From: Chryseobacterium jejuense
GTDB lineage: Bacteria; Bacteroidota; Bacteroidia; Flavobacteriales; Weeksellaceae
Direction of reading: 5' to 3'
DNA length: 64,000 nt
Assembly: GCF_900100075.1 (NCBI RefSeq)
Contig: NZ_FNEG01000001.1
Location: forward strand, 434,001 to 498,000
Shown: piece by piece, positions 43,884 through 51,616 of the stretch
Position numbering within the stretch: the first letter of the stretch is position 1
Layout: every line of letters starts with the position of its first letter
Notes under the pieces: model-generated
Database searches by the model: none
What the model was told of the DNA's origin: nothing
What the model saw: only the letters and a program-made list of their open reading frames with translations
Made by a program: the position numbers and the translations under genes

Positions 43884-44023
43884 AGCGCAAACATAACGAT
43901 TTAATAGGAAAAAGGCAAAACTATGAAGGAACAAAAAGCTAAAAAATAAAGCCATTGATGAGTGCTATTGCAATTTTGTCTTTTAACTTAAACATATTAA
44001 ACAATTTTCTTATTTTTGCTGTA

Positions 44024-44431
44024 ATGCTATCAAAAAAATCTCAATATGCGTTTAAGGCACTTTCATATCTTGTAGAAAAAAGAAATGAAGGGCCGGTTCT
44101 TATTTCCGAAATTGCGGAACACAAAAAGATACCCTTAAAGTTTTTAGAAAATATCCTGCTTGAACTGAAAAAAGCAGAGATCCTTGACAGTAAAAAAGGA
44201 AAAGGAGGGGGATACTTCCTGAAGGAAAACCCTGAAAATGTGAAGCTAGCTAAAATTATTCGTCTTGTGAATGGCCCTATTGCCATGCTTCCGTGTGTGA
44301 GTCTTAACTTTTATGAAAAATGTGAAGACTGCAACGAAGATCACTGTGGATTACATGATGTATTGATAGAGGTTCGGGATGCTTCACTGAATATTCTTGA
44401 GAAGAAAACTTTAATGGATCTGGTCGACTGA
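44024..44431 (+). CDS. Rrf2 family transcriptional regulator
   Basis: From ATG 44024 the protein has 135 residues. It has the N-terminal winged helix (LSKKSQYAFKALSYLVEKRNEGPVLISEIAEHKKIPLKFLENILLELKKAEILDSKKGKGGGYFL) and a C-terminal cysteine cluster (Cys91, Cys100, Cys103, Cys108) of the kind that binds an iron-sulfur cluster or senses thiols in IscR- and CymR-like proteins. The upstream extension to 43955 is not protein-like. A TATTTTTG -7 box lies at 44011-44018, so the transcript has almost no leader. It is followed by a TauE/SafE gene with a candidate operator, which fits sulfur or cysteine regulation. Confidence 0.9.
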   Translation: MLSKKSQYAFKALSYLVEKRNEGPVLISEIAEHKKIPLKFLENILLELKKAEILDSKKGKGGGYFLKENPENVKLAKIIRLVNGPIAMLPCVSLNFYEKCEDCNEDHCGLHDVLIEVRDASLNILEKKTLMDLVD

Positions 44432-44453
44432 CCTGATCCTTTTTTTTGAAATG

Positions 44454-44480
44454 TTAGTCTACTTATTTTGTAGGATAATA
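44454..44480. promoter_or_regulatory. Candidate Rrf2 operator upstream of the second tauE gene
   Basis: TTAGTCTAC (44454-44462), a 7-base spacer and GTAGGATAATA (44470-44480) match the site at 34438-34464 at every fixed position. It lies between the regulator gene and the transcript for the small ORF and tauE, with a GATATTTG -7 candidate 10 bases further on (44490-44497). Confidence 0.65.
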
Positions 44481-44519
44481 TTTTTATTGGATATTTGCAT
44501 GACTTCAAAAGAATAAATT

Positions 44520-44630
44520 ATGATTCCAAAAGAAGATGCAGATAATATGAACCCAAAGAGGGCAGGAGAAATGCTGAATAAAGCTTTGAATGCGGAGAAA
44601 AATAAACTTACAATTTTAGAGCTATGGTGA
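44520..44630 (+). CDS. Possible 36-residue small protein overlapping tauE
   Basis: ATG at 44520 opens a charged 36-codon frame (MIPKEDADNMNPKRAGEM… ending LTILELW) whose stop overlaps the next start as ATGGTGA (7 bases), the arrangement of translationally coupled genes. It lies downstream of the operator and of the -7 candidate. It could be a leader peptide or a small protein; no homologue is known to me. Confidence 0.4.
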   Translation: MIPKEDADNMNPKRAGEMLNKALNAEKNKLTILELW

Positions 44631-45511
44631 TAACAAGAAAAATTCAGATAAGACTCAATGTATTGTTTGTTACAATTCTTCTGGTATCTGTAGCCATTTT
44701 TTCCCTCTATGAACTGGGGTATTTTGATGAGCTGCAGCAGATTCTGGCGAAGGATCATTATATTTTTTATTGGATGCTTCTCGTGGGTGTTTTTGCAGAA
44801 ATTGTAGCCGGATCAATGGGAATGGGCTATGGAGTAATTTGTACCACCACATTGTTGCTCCTGAATATTCCGCCTCATATTGTAAGTGCCAGCATTCACT
44901 CTGCAGAAAGTTTTACCACAGCTGCTGGAAGTATAAGCCATATCAAGCTTAAGAATGTAAGTAAGAGTCTGGTGAAGAGATTAGCTGTTCCGGCGGTTAT
45001 TGGAGCAATTATCGGGGCGGTTAGCCTTACTTATCTTGGAGAATATTATGCGAAGATTACCAAAACACTAATTGCCTTTTATACCTTATATCTTGGGATT
45101 CAGATCCTTTCCAATGCTTTTAAAGATAAACAGAGTAAAGCTCTTAAAAGAAAGACCAATCTTACAAGACTTGGTGTGATTGGCGGATTTATAGATTCTT
45201 TTGCCGGTGGCGGATGGGGACCTTTGGTAACCGGAACCCTGATTAAGAATGCTTTTACTCCAAGATTTGCTGTAGGAAGTTCTACTGTTGCTAAATTTAT
45301 CCTTACCATTACAGCGGCTGTTACTTTTTTCTTTACGCTGGGAATTCAGCATTGGAATATTATTCTGGGGCTTTTAATTGGCGGAATTATTACCGCTCCT
45401 TTCTCTGCTATGCTTACGGCCAAGCTTCCGGTGAAGAAAATGTTTGTAGTAATTGGAACTTTAGTTATTGTGATGAGTTCTATAACTATTTATAAATCAG
45501 TATTCAGTTAA
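44624..45511 (+). CDS. TauE/SafE (TSUP) family permease, second copy
   Basis: The 295-residue membrane protein has about eight hydrophobic segments. Its two family half-motifs are GVFAEIVAGSMGMGYGVICTTTLLLLNIPPHIVSASIHSAESFTTAAGS and GVIGGFIDSFAGGGWGPLVTGTLIKNAFTPRFAVGSS. It differs clearly from the first TauE/SafE copy at 12114 and belongs to the longer subgroup with an extra N-terminal helix and a soluble loop. The family exports or imports sulfite, sulfonates or sulfide-related anions. The adjacent Rrf2 regulator and operator suggest that sulfur supply controls it. Confidence 0.92.
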   Translation: MVITRKIQIRLNVLFVTILLVSVAIFSLYELGYFDELQQILAKDHYIFYWMLLVGVFAEIVAGSMGMGYGVICTTTLLLLNIPPHIVSASIHSAESFTTAAGSISHIKLKNVSKSLVKRLAVPAVIGAIIGAVSLTYLGEYYAKITKTLIAFYTLYLGIQILSNAFKDKQSKALKRKTNLTRLGVIGGFIDSFAGGGWGPLVTGTLIKNAFTPRFAVGSSTVAKFILTITAAVTFFFTLGIQHWNIILGLLIGGIITAPFSAMLTAKLPVKKMFVVIGTLVIVMSSITIYKSVFS

Positions 45512-45599
45512 AAATATCTTTGAAAGTGCAAAAATAAAAGGGTCAAAAATAAATTTGATTTTGAAAATATTCTACTTTTACATCAATAAATATTAGAAT

Positions 45600-45890
45600 A
45601 TGAACTTACATATCATTGCACTTTTTAAGTTTAATGAAAACTATCTGATGGAGGCCGTAGAGCTTTTTCAAAACCTGGTAAAGGAAACAAGAAAAGAAGA
45701 AGGCTGCCTGCAGTATGATCTTGTTGAAGACAAAGACAATAAAGGAACATTCTTCCTGATTGAGCTTTGGGAAAGTGTTGACCATCATAACAGACACAAC
45801 GGACAGGATCACCTGTTGGACTTCCGTAAAGATGCTTCCAAAATTATGGAAAGTGGAGTGGAAGTTTATAAGGGATTTAAAATATACTAA
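45600..45890 (+). CDS. Antibiotic biosynthesis monooxygenase-like (YgiN-type) protein
   Basis: The 96-residue protein has the dimeric ABM alpha/beta fold pattern: LHIIALFKFNENYLMEAVELFQNLVKETRKEEGCLQYDLVEDKDNKGTFFLIELWESVDHHNRHNGQDHLLDF. Small stand-alone members such as YgiN act on quinones or have unknown roles; involvement in antibiotic synthesis is not implied. It is transcribed alone and ends in a strong hairpin. Confidence 0.88.
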   Translation: MNLHIIALFKFNENYLMEAVELFQNLVKETRKEEGCLQYDLVEDKDNKGTFFLIELWESVDHHNRHNGQDHLLDFRKDASKIMESGVEVYKGFKIY

Positions 45891-45896
45891 ACAAAT

Positions 45897-45935
45897 AAAA
45901 GGCGGCTTCAGTATTCTGAAGGCCGCCTTTTTATT
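45897..45935. terminator. Terminator after the ABM protein gene
   Basis: AAAAGGCGGC-TTCAG and CTGAA-GGCCGCCTTTT form a long stem with one bulged base and a short loop, then T-run. It also faces the convergent T9SS gene that ends at 45967. Confidence 0.85.
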
Positions 45936-45966
45936 AGAAAAAATAGAAAGTATTGTGAGTAAAATA

Positions 45967-47259
45967 TTATTTCACGATAAGTTTTTTAGTCTCTGAAGTT
46001 CCACCATAGGTAATTTTTACCATATAATTTCCTGAAGTAAGGTGAGACAGGTTCAGATCCTGTTTGTAAAATCCTGTTTGATTGGTTAGCTCAGCAGCGT
46101 GTACTTTTTTTCCGGTAAGGTCATATACTTCTACACTTCCTTTATTGCTTGCTTTTTCTTTAACATCAAATAAAACCGTTATTTTTTTATCCGCTGTTGT
46201 AGGGTTAGGGTAAATTCCGAAAGAAGCTTTTTTACTTACTTCTGTAATTCCCAATGATCCTGTAATTTTTTTATACTTGAAAAACATGTTTCCGGTGCTG
46301 GAACCATCACTCTGTGTAAAATACATTCTGTAATAATCGCTATCTTTTTTCACATAATAAACAATATTACTCTTTAATGTTGTAATGCTTTTCCATGAAT
46401 GACCAATGGATGTGATATTAGATGAGAAACTATTGGCTGCAGGGATATTTCCATTCGCTATCTCTTGAGTTTCCGGGTTTACCATTGCTACTTTAAGGCT
46501 AGGACTTTGAATAGCCCCTGCAACAGGATACATCTGAACTCCATTATAGAACGTGAAATATTTTGTAAATACTAAATCCCACGCGTTTCTTGAAGGCTCC
46601 ATATTAGGAACTTTTGCTCCGGTATCAAATGAAAAATAGTTAAAGAAAGCATCATCTGTTCCGTTAGCTATAGTTTTTGTTTCTGTAGGACTCCACGATG
46701 TACCATTCCACTTAGAGTATTTGAAGGTGTATCCAGAAAATGCATCTTCAATCGCGAACTTAATATAAATCCCTGAAGCATATTTTAAAACAAAAATCGC
46801 TTTCCCCTGAACATGATGAGTTAAGGTATTATAAACTCCCCATCCTGTAGAAGGTATATTAGGATTAGGAGCTGTAATAGGTCCCTGTTCAAAAGCTCCC
46901 TGACTCCAATCTGTAATTTGATCAGGGTTATAAAGTGGTTCTCCCCAAGAAGCTTCATTGTTGATATCGATATTATCCCATTCGGTTAAGCTGGTTGCAG
47001 CAGTATATACTTCAATACTCTTAGCATCATTAATTCTTGTTCCTGTTGAGTAAGGAGAAACTCTATAGAATGCTACATCCCACGCATTTGCAGGCTGAGA
47101 CACCATATTTCCATCAGTAAAATTAAAGAATGAACGATTCTGGTATCCACTTCCCAATGTCATATTTGCTTGGGTATATCCTAACGCATCTGTCTGTGCC
47201 AAAACGGTCTGTTGAACAGTAAGGGCAAGCATCGAAGCCAATAATAGTTTTGTTCTCAT
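45967..47259 (-). CDS. HmuY-like protein with T9SS sorting domain (iron-regulated)
   Basis: The 430-residue protein has a signal peptide (to LAQ at about residue 22) and two HmuY-like halves, each with an N-x-W-D-(V/L)-x-F core (PANAWDVAFYRVSP and SRNAWDLVFTKYFTFYNG). The C-terminal type A sorting domain is FGIYPNPTTADKKITVLFD … LTSGNYMVKITYGG … KLIVK. HmuY is normally a haem-binding outer-membrane lipoprotein; this copy would be secreted by T9SS and could serve as an extracellular haem carrier. A 55-bp iron-box-like repeat (47279-47333) and a TACTTTTG -7 box lie upstream, and the canonical hmu operon is near by. Haem binding is inferred only. Confidence 0.85.
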   Translation of the reverse strand: MRTKLLLASMLALTVQQTVLAQTDALGYTQANMTLGSGYQNRSFFNFTDGNMVSQPANAWDVAFYRVSPYSTGTRINDAKSIEVYTAATSLTEWDNIDINNEASWGEPLYNPDQITDWSQGAFEQGPITAPNPNIPSTGWGVYNTLTHHVQGKAIFVLKYASGIYIKFAIEDAFSGYTFKYSKWNGTSWSPTETKTIANGTDDAFFNYFSFDTGAKVPNMEPSRNAWDLVFTKYFTFYNGVQMYPVAGAIQSPSLKVAMVNPETQEIANGNIPAANSFSSNITSIGHSWKSITTLKSNIVYYVKKDSDYYRMYFTQSDGSSTGNMFFKYKKITGSLGITEVSKKASFGIYPNPTTADKKITVLFDVKEKASNKGSVEVYDLTGKKVHAAELTNQTGFYKQDLNLSHLTSGNYMVKITYGGTSETKKLIVK

Positions 47260-47278
47260 AATTTATTTTTAAAATACT

Positions 47279-47333
47279 TATTTAGAATGATTCAACAAAA
47301 GTATATAATTATTTTTAATCATTCTAAATAAAA
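47279..47333. promoter_or_regulatory. Iron-box-like 55-bp repeat, copy 1
   Basis: It starts TATTTAGAATGATT and ends AATCATTCTAAATAAAA, so the two ends are inverted TTTAGAAT/ATTCTAAA half-sites. A TACTTTTG -7 box on the minus strand (47303-47296) lies between them. It matches 48253-48307 at 52 of 55 positions and sits 20 bases in front of the HmuY-like gene. Confidence 0.7.
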
Positions 47334-47373
47334 ACATGATTTTTATCGTGTTTTACTCTTTATTAGAAACAAA

Positions 47374-47404
47374 AAAACCGAAAGGAAGGTTCCTCTCGGC
47401 TTTA
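47374..47404 (-). terminator. Terminator of the 47432-48241 gene
   Basis: CCGAAAGGAA and TTCCTCTCGG pair with one mismatch (loop GGT) and are followed on the minus strand by a run of seven T. Confidence 0.7.
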
Positions 47405-47431
47405 TAAAGGCAGATAATAGTCTAATACACC

Positions 47432-48241
47432 TTATTTTTTAATGAATTTTGATTGGATAATTTTTCCATCAATGCTTTCCATTGTAATATAATAAATACC
47501 TGTCTGAAGGGTATTGATGTTGAATTTTTGTCCGTTAAGTTTTCCTTCCGTTACTTTCTGTCCTGCAGAAGAATAAATCTGAATATTTTTAAGGTCTTTA
47601 CCTCTGAATTCTAATGCAGTGTTATCTGCATTTACAGCAAACTTAATATTATCCTTTGAAAATGTTTTATCGCTCACTCCTAATGAAGAAACGGTATCAT
47701 ACACTACATCATCAATCTGAACAGCAGTATGGATTGAGGTTGGGGTAAACTTAAATACAAGGTAAGAAGCTGAAGAGGCAGGGATATTAACACTGATGTT
47801 TTGAATAACACCAACTTGTGTAACATTAATAGGATTTCCTACCGGTACAAAGGTGGACATATCTGCAGGATTAGATGCCGTTCCTATCTGGATGGTATTT
47901 GTTCCAGGTGATGAAGCTACTAATGTTGCAGTGAATGCCAGGTTTTTATCTCCTGTTGGAGACTGTATTTGTGGGGTAATTAGATAAGATGTACCTGTTG
48001 GGTTTGTTCCAGAATAAGATTGAACAGATTTATTGGTAGTACCTGCCACAATCATTCTTGGAGAAACTGGTGGCGGCCCAGGAATAGTAATCATTGGGGC
48101 AACAATTGCAGACCAACCAAACTGTGGAAATGATGTATTTCCTATCGTGAAATTATCAAAGTTTTCATGGATGGTAGGGACCTGAGCCTTTGCTGTAATT
48201 GCTGTAAGCAGCAGAGTTCCTAAAAGTAATTTTAATTTCAT
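47432..48241 (-). CDS. T9SS type A sorting domain protein, choice-of-anchor-J-like (iron-regulated)
   Basis: The 269-residue secreted protein has a signal peptide (MKLKLLLGTLLLTAITAKAQ). It opens with VPTIHENFDNFTIGNTSFPQFGW, the start seen in choice-of-anchor J/cleaved-adhesin domains, and continues as a beta-sandwich to about residue 185. The sorting domain follows (KNIQIYSSAGQKVTEGKLNGQKFNINTLQTGIYYITMESIDGKIIQSKFIKK). It shares its upstream region and iron-box-like repeat with the divergent hmuR gene, so it is probably expressed under iron limitation. Its part in iron or haem capture is not known. Confidence 0.83.
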   Translation of the reverse strand: MKLKLLLGTLLLTAITAKAQVPTIHENFDNFTIGNTSFPQFGWSAIVAPMITIPGPPPVSPRMIVAGTTNKSVQSYSGTNPTGTSYLITPQIQSPTGDKNLAFTATLVASSPGTNTIQIGTASNPADMSTFVPVGNPINVTQVGVIQNISVNIPASSASYLVFKFTPTSIHTAVQIDDVVYDTVSSLGVSDKTFSKDNIKFAVNADNTALEFRGKDLKNIQIYSSAGQKVTEGKLNGQKFNINTLQTGIYYITMESIDGKIIQSKFIKK

Positions 48242-48252
48242 AGCTCAATATT

Positions 48253-48307
48253 TATTTAGAATTATTATACAAAAGTATATAATTATTTTTAATCATTCTA
48301 AATAAAA
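48253..48307. promoter_or_regulatory. Iron-box-like 55-bp repeat, copy 2 (divergent promoter)
   Basis: It begins TATTTAGAATTATT and ends AATCATTCTAAATAAAA. The left half-site and TACTTTTG box (48277-48270) belong to the minus-strand T9SS gene, and the right half-site lies just upstream of the hmuR -7 box. The half-sites resemble the Fur-type box TTTAGAATnATTCTAAA. Confidence 0.7.
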
Positions 48308-48311
48308 GTTT

Positions 48312-48319
48312 TATATTTG
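48312..48319 (+). promoter_or_regulatory. -7 box of the haem-uptake operon
   Basis: TATATTTG, full TAnnTTTG match, 18 bases before the hmuR ATG and 5 bases after the iron-box-like repeat, whose half-site covers the -33 region. Confidence 0.65.
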
Positions 48320-48336
48320 TCGAAATTTTTACCCTT

Positions 48337-50442
48337 ATGAAGAAGAAAGTGCTTTCCGTTCTGTCATTATCCGTTGCTTTTTGGATGAATGCACAAGAAA
48401 AGGATTCTCTTAATCAAAAGAAAGTCGAGGAAGTTGTTATTACAGGACAGTACAAACAACAATCTATCAATAAATCAATCTATAAAGTGGATGTCATAGA
48501 TGCCACGCAGATCAAAAATATGGCAGCTACCAATGTTGCCGATGTTTTAAATCAAAGTCTTAACATTCAGGTTACTCCGGATTCTAAATCGGGAAATTCT
48601 ACAGCTAATATCATGGGACTTGATGGAGATTATGTAAAGATCCTGATAGACAATATTCCGGTGGTAGGAGATACAGGACTGGGCAGTAATATTGACCTTA
48701 CAAAAATTACTTTAAGTAATATTGAGCGTATTGAAATTGTAAAGGGAAGTATGGGAGTGGAATATGGAAATGGTGCTGTTGCAGGGGTAATCAATATCAT
48801 TACAAAGAAAAACAATACAAAGAAAGTCAGTGTAAGAGGTTCACTTCAGGAAGAAACTGTAAGGGATAATTATGATCTTAAGAAAAAAGGACAGGGAAGA
48901 CATATTCAGAATCTGAATATTGATTACAATATTAATAAGGAATGGTTTGCCAATGTGAGCTTCAATCATAACCAATTTATGGGGTATGAAGGAAACAGTG
49001 AAGGGTATAAATATTTTGGACAGGATGGTAAAAGAGGATATGAATGGAATCCAAAAGATCAATATGAATCTTCTGCATTGATAAGATATTCAAAGAATAG
49101 AACAACATTTTTTTATAAGATGTCTTACCTGAAAGAAAACTTCAATTTCTATAATCCGGAGGTTAGCAGAAGACCATTGAATGATGGGTTGGGTGGAGTA
49201 GAATATGAAAGCAGGGATAGAAAATACAATACACATCGTTGGCTTCATCAGTTCAATATTCAGACTAACCTTGGACATATTCGATATATGGGAGACTTCT
49301 CCTACCAAAATCAGGATAGAAAATATTTTGATTACAATTATGATATTCCAAACAGAAATATCAAGAGCCAGCAGGAAGAAAAATCTTATTATAAAACAGA
49401 TGTAATTTACTCAAGAGGAATGTTCAGTAATTTCCTTGATAGTCAAGTTTTTGACTTCCAGGTTGGTTATGAATTGGATTATACCAGCGGATTCGCAGCA
49501 CTGATTGCGGGAGATTTCTTTGGAGAGGCTGTGAAAAGAAAAATCTTTACCTATTCCAATTTCCTTTCCGCAGAATGGAATATCTCAGATCGTTTTTCTG
49601 TGAGACCTGGGGTAAGACTTTCTTTAAGTGAGAACTTTGAAAATCAGTATAACTATTCCCTTTCAGCAAGATATAAAACTTCTGAAAATTCAAACCTTAG
49701 AGCGATCGTAGGATCTGCAAACCGTTTTCCTAAGTATGATGAACTGTATACTTATTTCGTGAATCTTAACCACGATATACAAGGAAATCCAGACTTAAAA
49801 CCAGAAACCGGGTTTTCAATAGGAGCCTTCTGGGATCAGAACTTTAGAACCACTAATGACTGGAGAATTGGTTATAGCGTAGATGCATTATATCTTGATG
49901 TACGTGACAGAATTGATATGATGATCATCAAAGAACCTTCTACTTATAAATACATGAATATCAATAGGTATAAGAATATGTTGCTATCAGCCAATGTAGA
50001 TTTCAGAAAAGATCAGTTTGCTTTTTCCATAAGAGGATCAGTAAATGCGAGATCCATTTCGATAAATGAGGTAAAGAATGCTGATGCCGATGACTTTCAA
50101 TATATTATGCAGGCAGGAGCTTCTGCAACCTATAAACTAAAAAATACTGATACCAATTTTTCACTTTATTATAAATATACAGGAGAAGATAGACTTTATG
50201 TTGCAGATCCGGCGGGGGGTGTTCGACTGGGTATAACAGATGCATTCCATATGATGGATTTTATTGTAAGCCAGCCTTTCTGGAATAACCATTTTGAGAT
50301 TTCCGCAGGGGTTAAAAATATTTTTGATGTTACCAATGTAAAATCTACAGCTGTAGCAGGTTCATCTCATACTGCAGGTTCCGCAACCGTAAATTTATAC
50401 TATGGCAGAAGCTATTTTGCAAGACTAATGTTTCAATTTTAA
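48337..50442 (+). CDS. hmuR: TonB-dependent haem receptor (HmuR-like)
   Basis: The 701-residue outer-membrane receptor has a signal peptide (to NAQ at about residue 20), a TonB-box-like EEVVITG, a plug domain (TNVADVLNQSLNIQVTPDSKSGNSTANIMGLDGDYVKILIDNIPVVGD … IERIEIVKGSMGVEYGNGAVAGVINIITKK) and a 22-strand-type barrel ending in the aromatic YFARLMFQF. HmuR of Porphyromonas takes haem from HmuY across the outer membrane using TonB energy. The next gene encodes a HmuY lipoprotein, which fixes the substrate with good confidence. It heads a seven-gene operon. Confidence 0.92.
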   Translation: MKKKVLSVLSLSVAFWMNAQEKDSLNQKKVEEVVITGQYKQQSINKSIYKVDVIDATQIKNMAATNVADVLNQSLNIQVTPDSKSGNSTANIMGLDGDYVKILIDNIPVVGDTGLGSNIDLTKITLSNIERIEIVKGSMGVEYGNGAVAGVINIITKKNNTKKVSVRGSLQEETVRDNYDLKKKGQGRHIQNLNIDYNINKEWFANVSFNHNQFMGYEGNSEGYKYFGQDGKRGYEWNPKDQYESSALIRYSKNRTTFFYKMSYLKENFNFYNPEVSRRPLNDGLGGVEYESRDRKYNTHRWLHQFNIQTNLGHIRYMGDFSYQNQDRKYFDYNYDIPNRNIKSQQEEKSYYKTDVIYSRGMFSNFLDSQVFDFQVGYELDYTSGFAALIAGDFFGEAVKRKIFTYSNFLSAEWNISDRFSVRPGVRLSLSENFENQYNYSLSARYKTSENSNLRAIVGSANRFPKYDELYTYFVNLNHDIQGNPDLKPETGFSIGAFWDQNFRTTNDWRIGYSVDALYLDVRDRIDMMIIKEPSTYKYMNINRYKNMLLSANVDFRKDQFAFSIRGSVNARSISINEVKNADADDFQYIMQAGASATYKLKNTDTNFSLYYKYTGEDRLYVADPAGGVRLGITDAFHMMDFIVSQPFWNNHFEISAGVKNIFDVTNVKSTAVAGSSHTAGSATVNLYYGRSYFARLMFQF

Positions 50443-50453
50443 ATAACACTATT

Positions 50454-51572
50454 ATGAAGTATTTAAAGATATTATCTCTCCTTTCCATTATGGCTGCTAC
50501 ACAGTCATGTCTTTCTGCTGATGAGGATCCTGTGGCGGTTCGTCCTATGACGGGATCTGAAGTAAATGTAGCAGTTGGTGGAGCTACAGAACCTAATCAG
50601 GTTTGGATTGATTTAAGTGATCATGATAAACCAAGTATCAATAAAAGAACAGATTGGGATCTTGGGTTTTATTCCGGAGATGATTTCAGAGTAATTATAA
50701 ATGGTTCTTTGGCAATGACGGTGATAAAGATTCCTAATGCTATAGATCTTAATAAAGTAAAGGAGGTTAATGTTGCCAGTTTAAAAGAAATTGCTCAGGT
50801 AGGAACTTTTGATGCTGAAAATCTGAAATACATTGATAATCCGAATGGTAATTTCCTGACGCAGACTTCAGGTATTGAGACCATCAAGGAAAATGATGCC
50901 GATAATCCGATCTATCTGATTAATATGGGTAGAGAAATACCAGCAGTGGGGAGTATAGCACCTGGATCTGTTGCATTATCCGGAGATGAGAGAGGCTGGA
51001 AGAAAATCCAGATTGTAAGAGCTCCAAACGGCTACAAAATTCTTTATGCCGATCTGAATGCAGAAAGTGGAAACATTAAAGAATACATTATTACGAAAGA
51101 TCCAGAATATAATTTTACATTCTTCAATCTTAAAACAGGTTCTCCTGTAAAAATTCAGCCTAAAAAGAAAAACTGGGATCTGGTATTTACCACATTTACC
51201 AATGAAGTGTTTATGGGGCCTGGAAACAGTGCGGGAAGTTATTTCTATGCAGACTTTATTGCAACCAATACCCTTAATGGAGTAGGTGCTTATCAGGTAA
51301 ATGTAACTGGAAGCTTGGATGAGGCGTACAGTGCATTTAAACTAAAAGATATAGATGCTTCTAAATTTGTTTTTAATGACCACAGAGCCATTGGAGACAA
51401 ATGGAGAACCACTACCGGAACAGCTGCAAATCCGGTTCCTTTTGTATACTCAGATCGTTTCTTTGTATTGAAAGATGCTGAAGGATTCTATTTTAAGCTA
51501 AGATTCAACACGATGAAAAATAGCAAAACAGGTGAACGTGGCTTTACTAATTTTGAATTTGATCCCTTATAA
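50454..51572 (+). CDS. hmuY: HmuY family haem-binding lipoprotein
   Basis: The 372-residue protein has a lipoprotein signal (ATQSC, Cys19). HmuY-type features occur twice: NKRTDWDLGFYSGDDFRVIINGS near residue 63 and KKKNWDLVFTTFTNEVFMGPG near 238. Another HmuY feature is the C-terminal GFYFKLRFNTMKNSKTGERGFTNFEFDPL. HmuY captures haem at the cell surface and passes it to HmuR. It is 11 bases downstream of hmuR. It is larger than Porphyromonas HmuY (about 216 residues), consistent with two domains. Confidence 0.9.
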   Translation: MKYLKILSLLSIMAATQSCLSADEDPVAVRPMTGSEVNVAVGGATEPNQVWIDLSDHDKPSINKRTDWDLGFYSGDDFRVIINGSLAMTVIKIPNAIDLNKVKEVNVASLKEIAQVGTFDAENLKYIDNPNGNFLTQTSGIETIKENDADNPIYLINMGREIPAVGSIAPGSVALSGDERGWKKIQIVRAPNGYKILYADLNAESGNIKEYIITKDPEYNFTFFNLKTGSPVKIQPKKKNWDLVFTTFTNEVFMGPGNSAGSYFYADFIATNTLNGVGAYQVNVTGSLDEAYSAFKLKDIDASKFVFNDHRAIGDKWRTTTGTAANPVPFVYSDRFFVLKDAEGFYFKLRFNTMKNSKTGERGFTNFEFDPL

Positions 51573-51616
51573 AAAGTCAGATAATCATATCAGAATTTAG
51601 AAAATAAATATATATC

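Noticed and set aside
43884..43955. Longer start of the DUF4268 gene as a secreted protein
   Set aside because: The hydrophobic extension is a by-product of a T-rich intergenic stretch; DUF4268 is cytoplasmic and starts at MFSKQEA.
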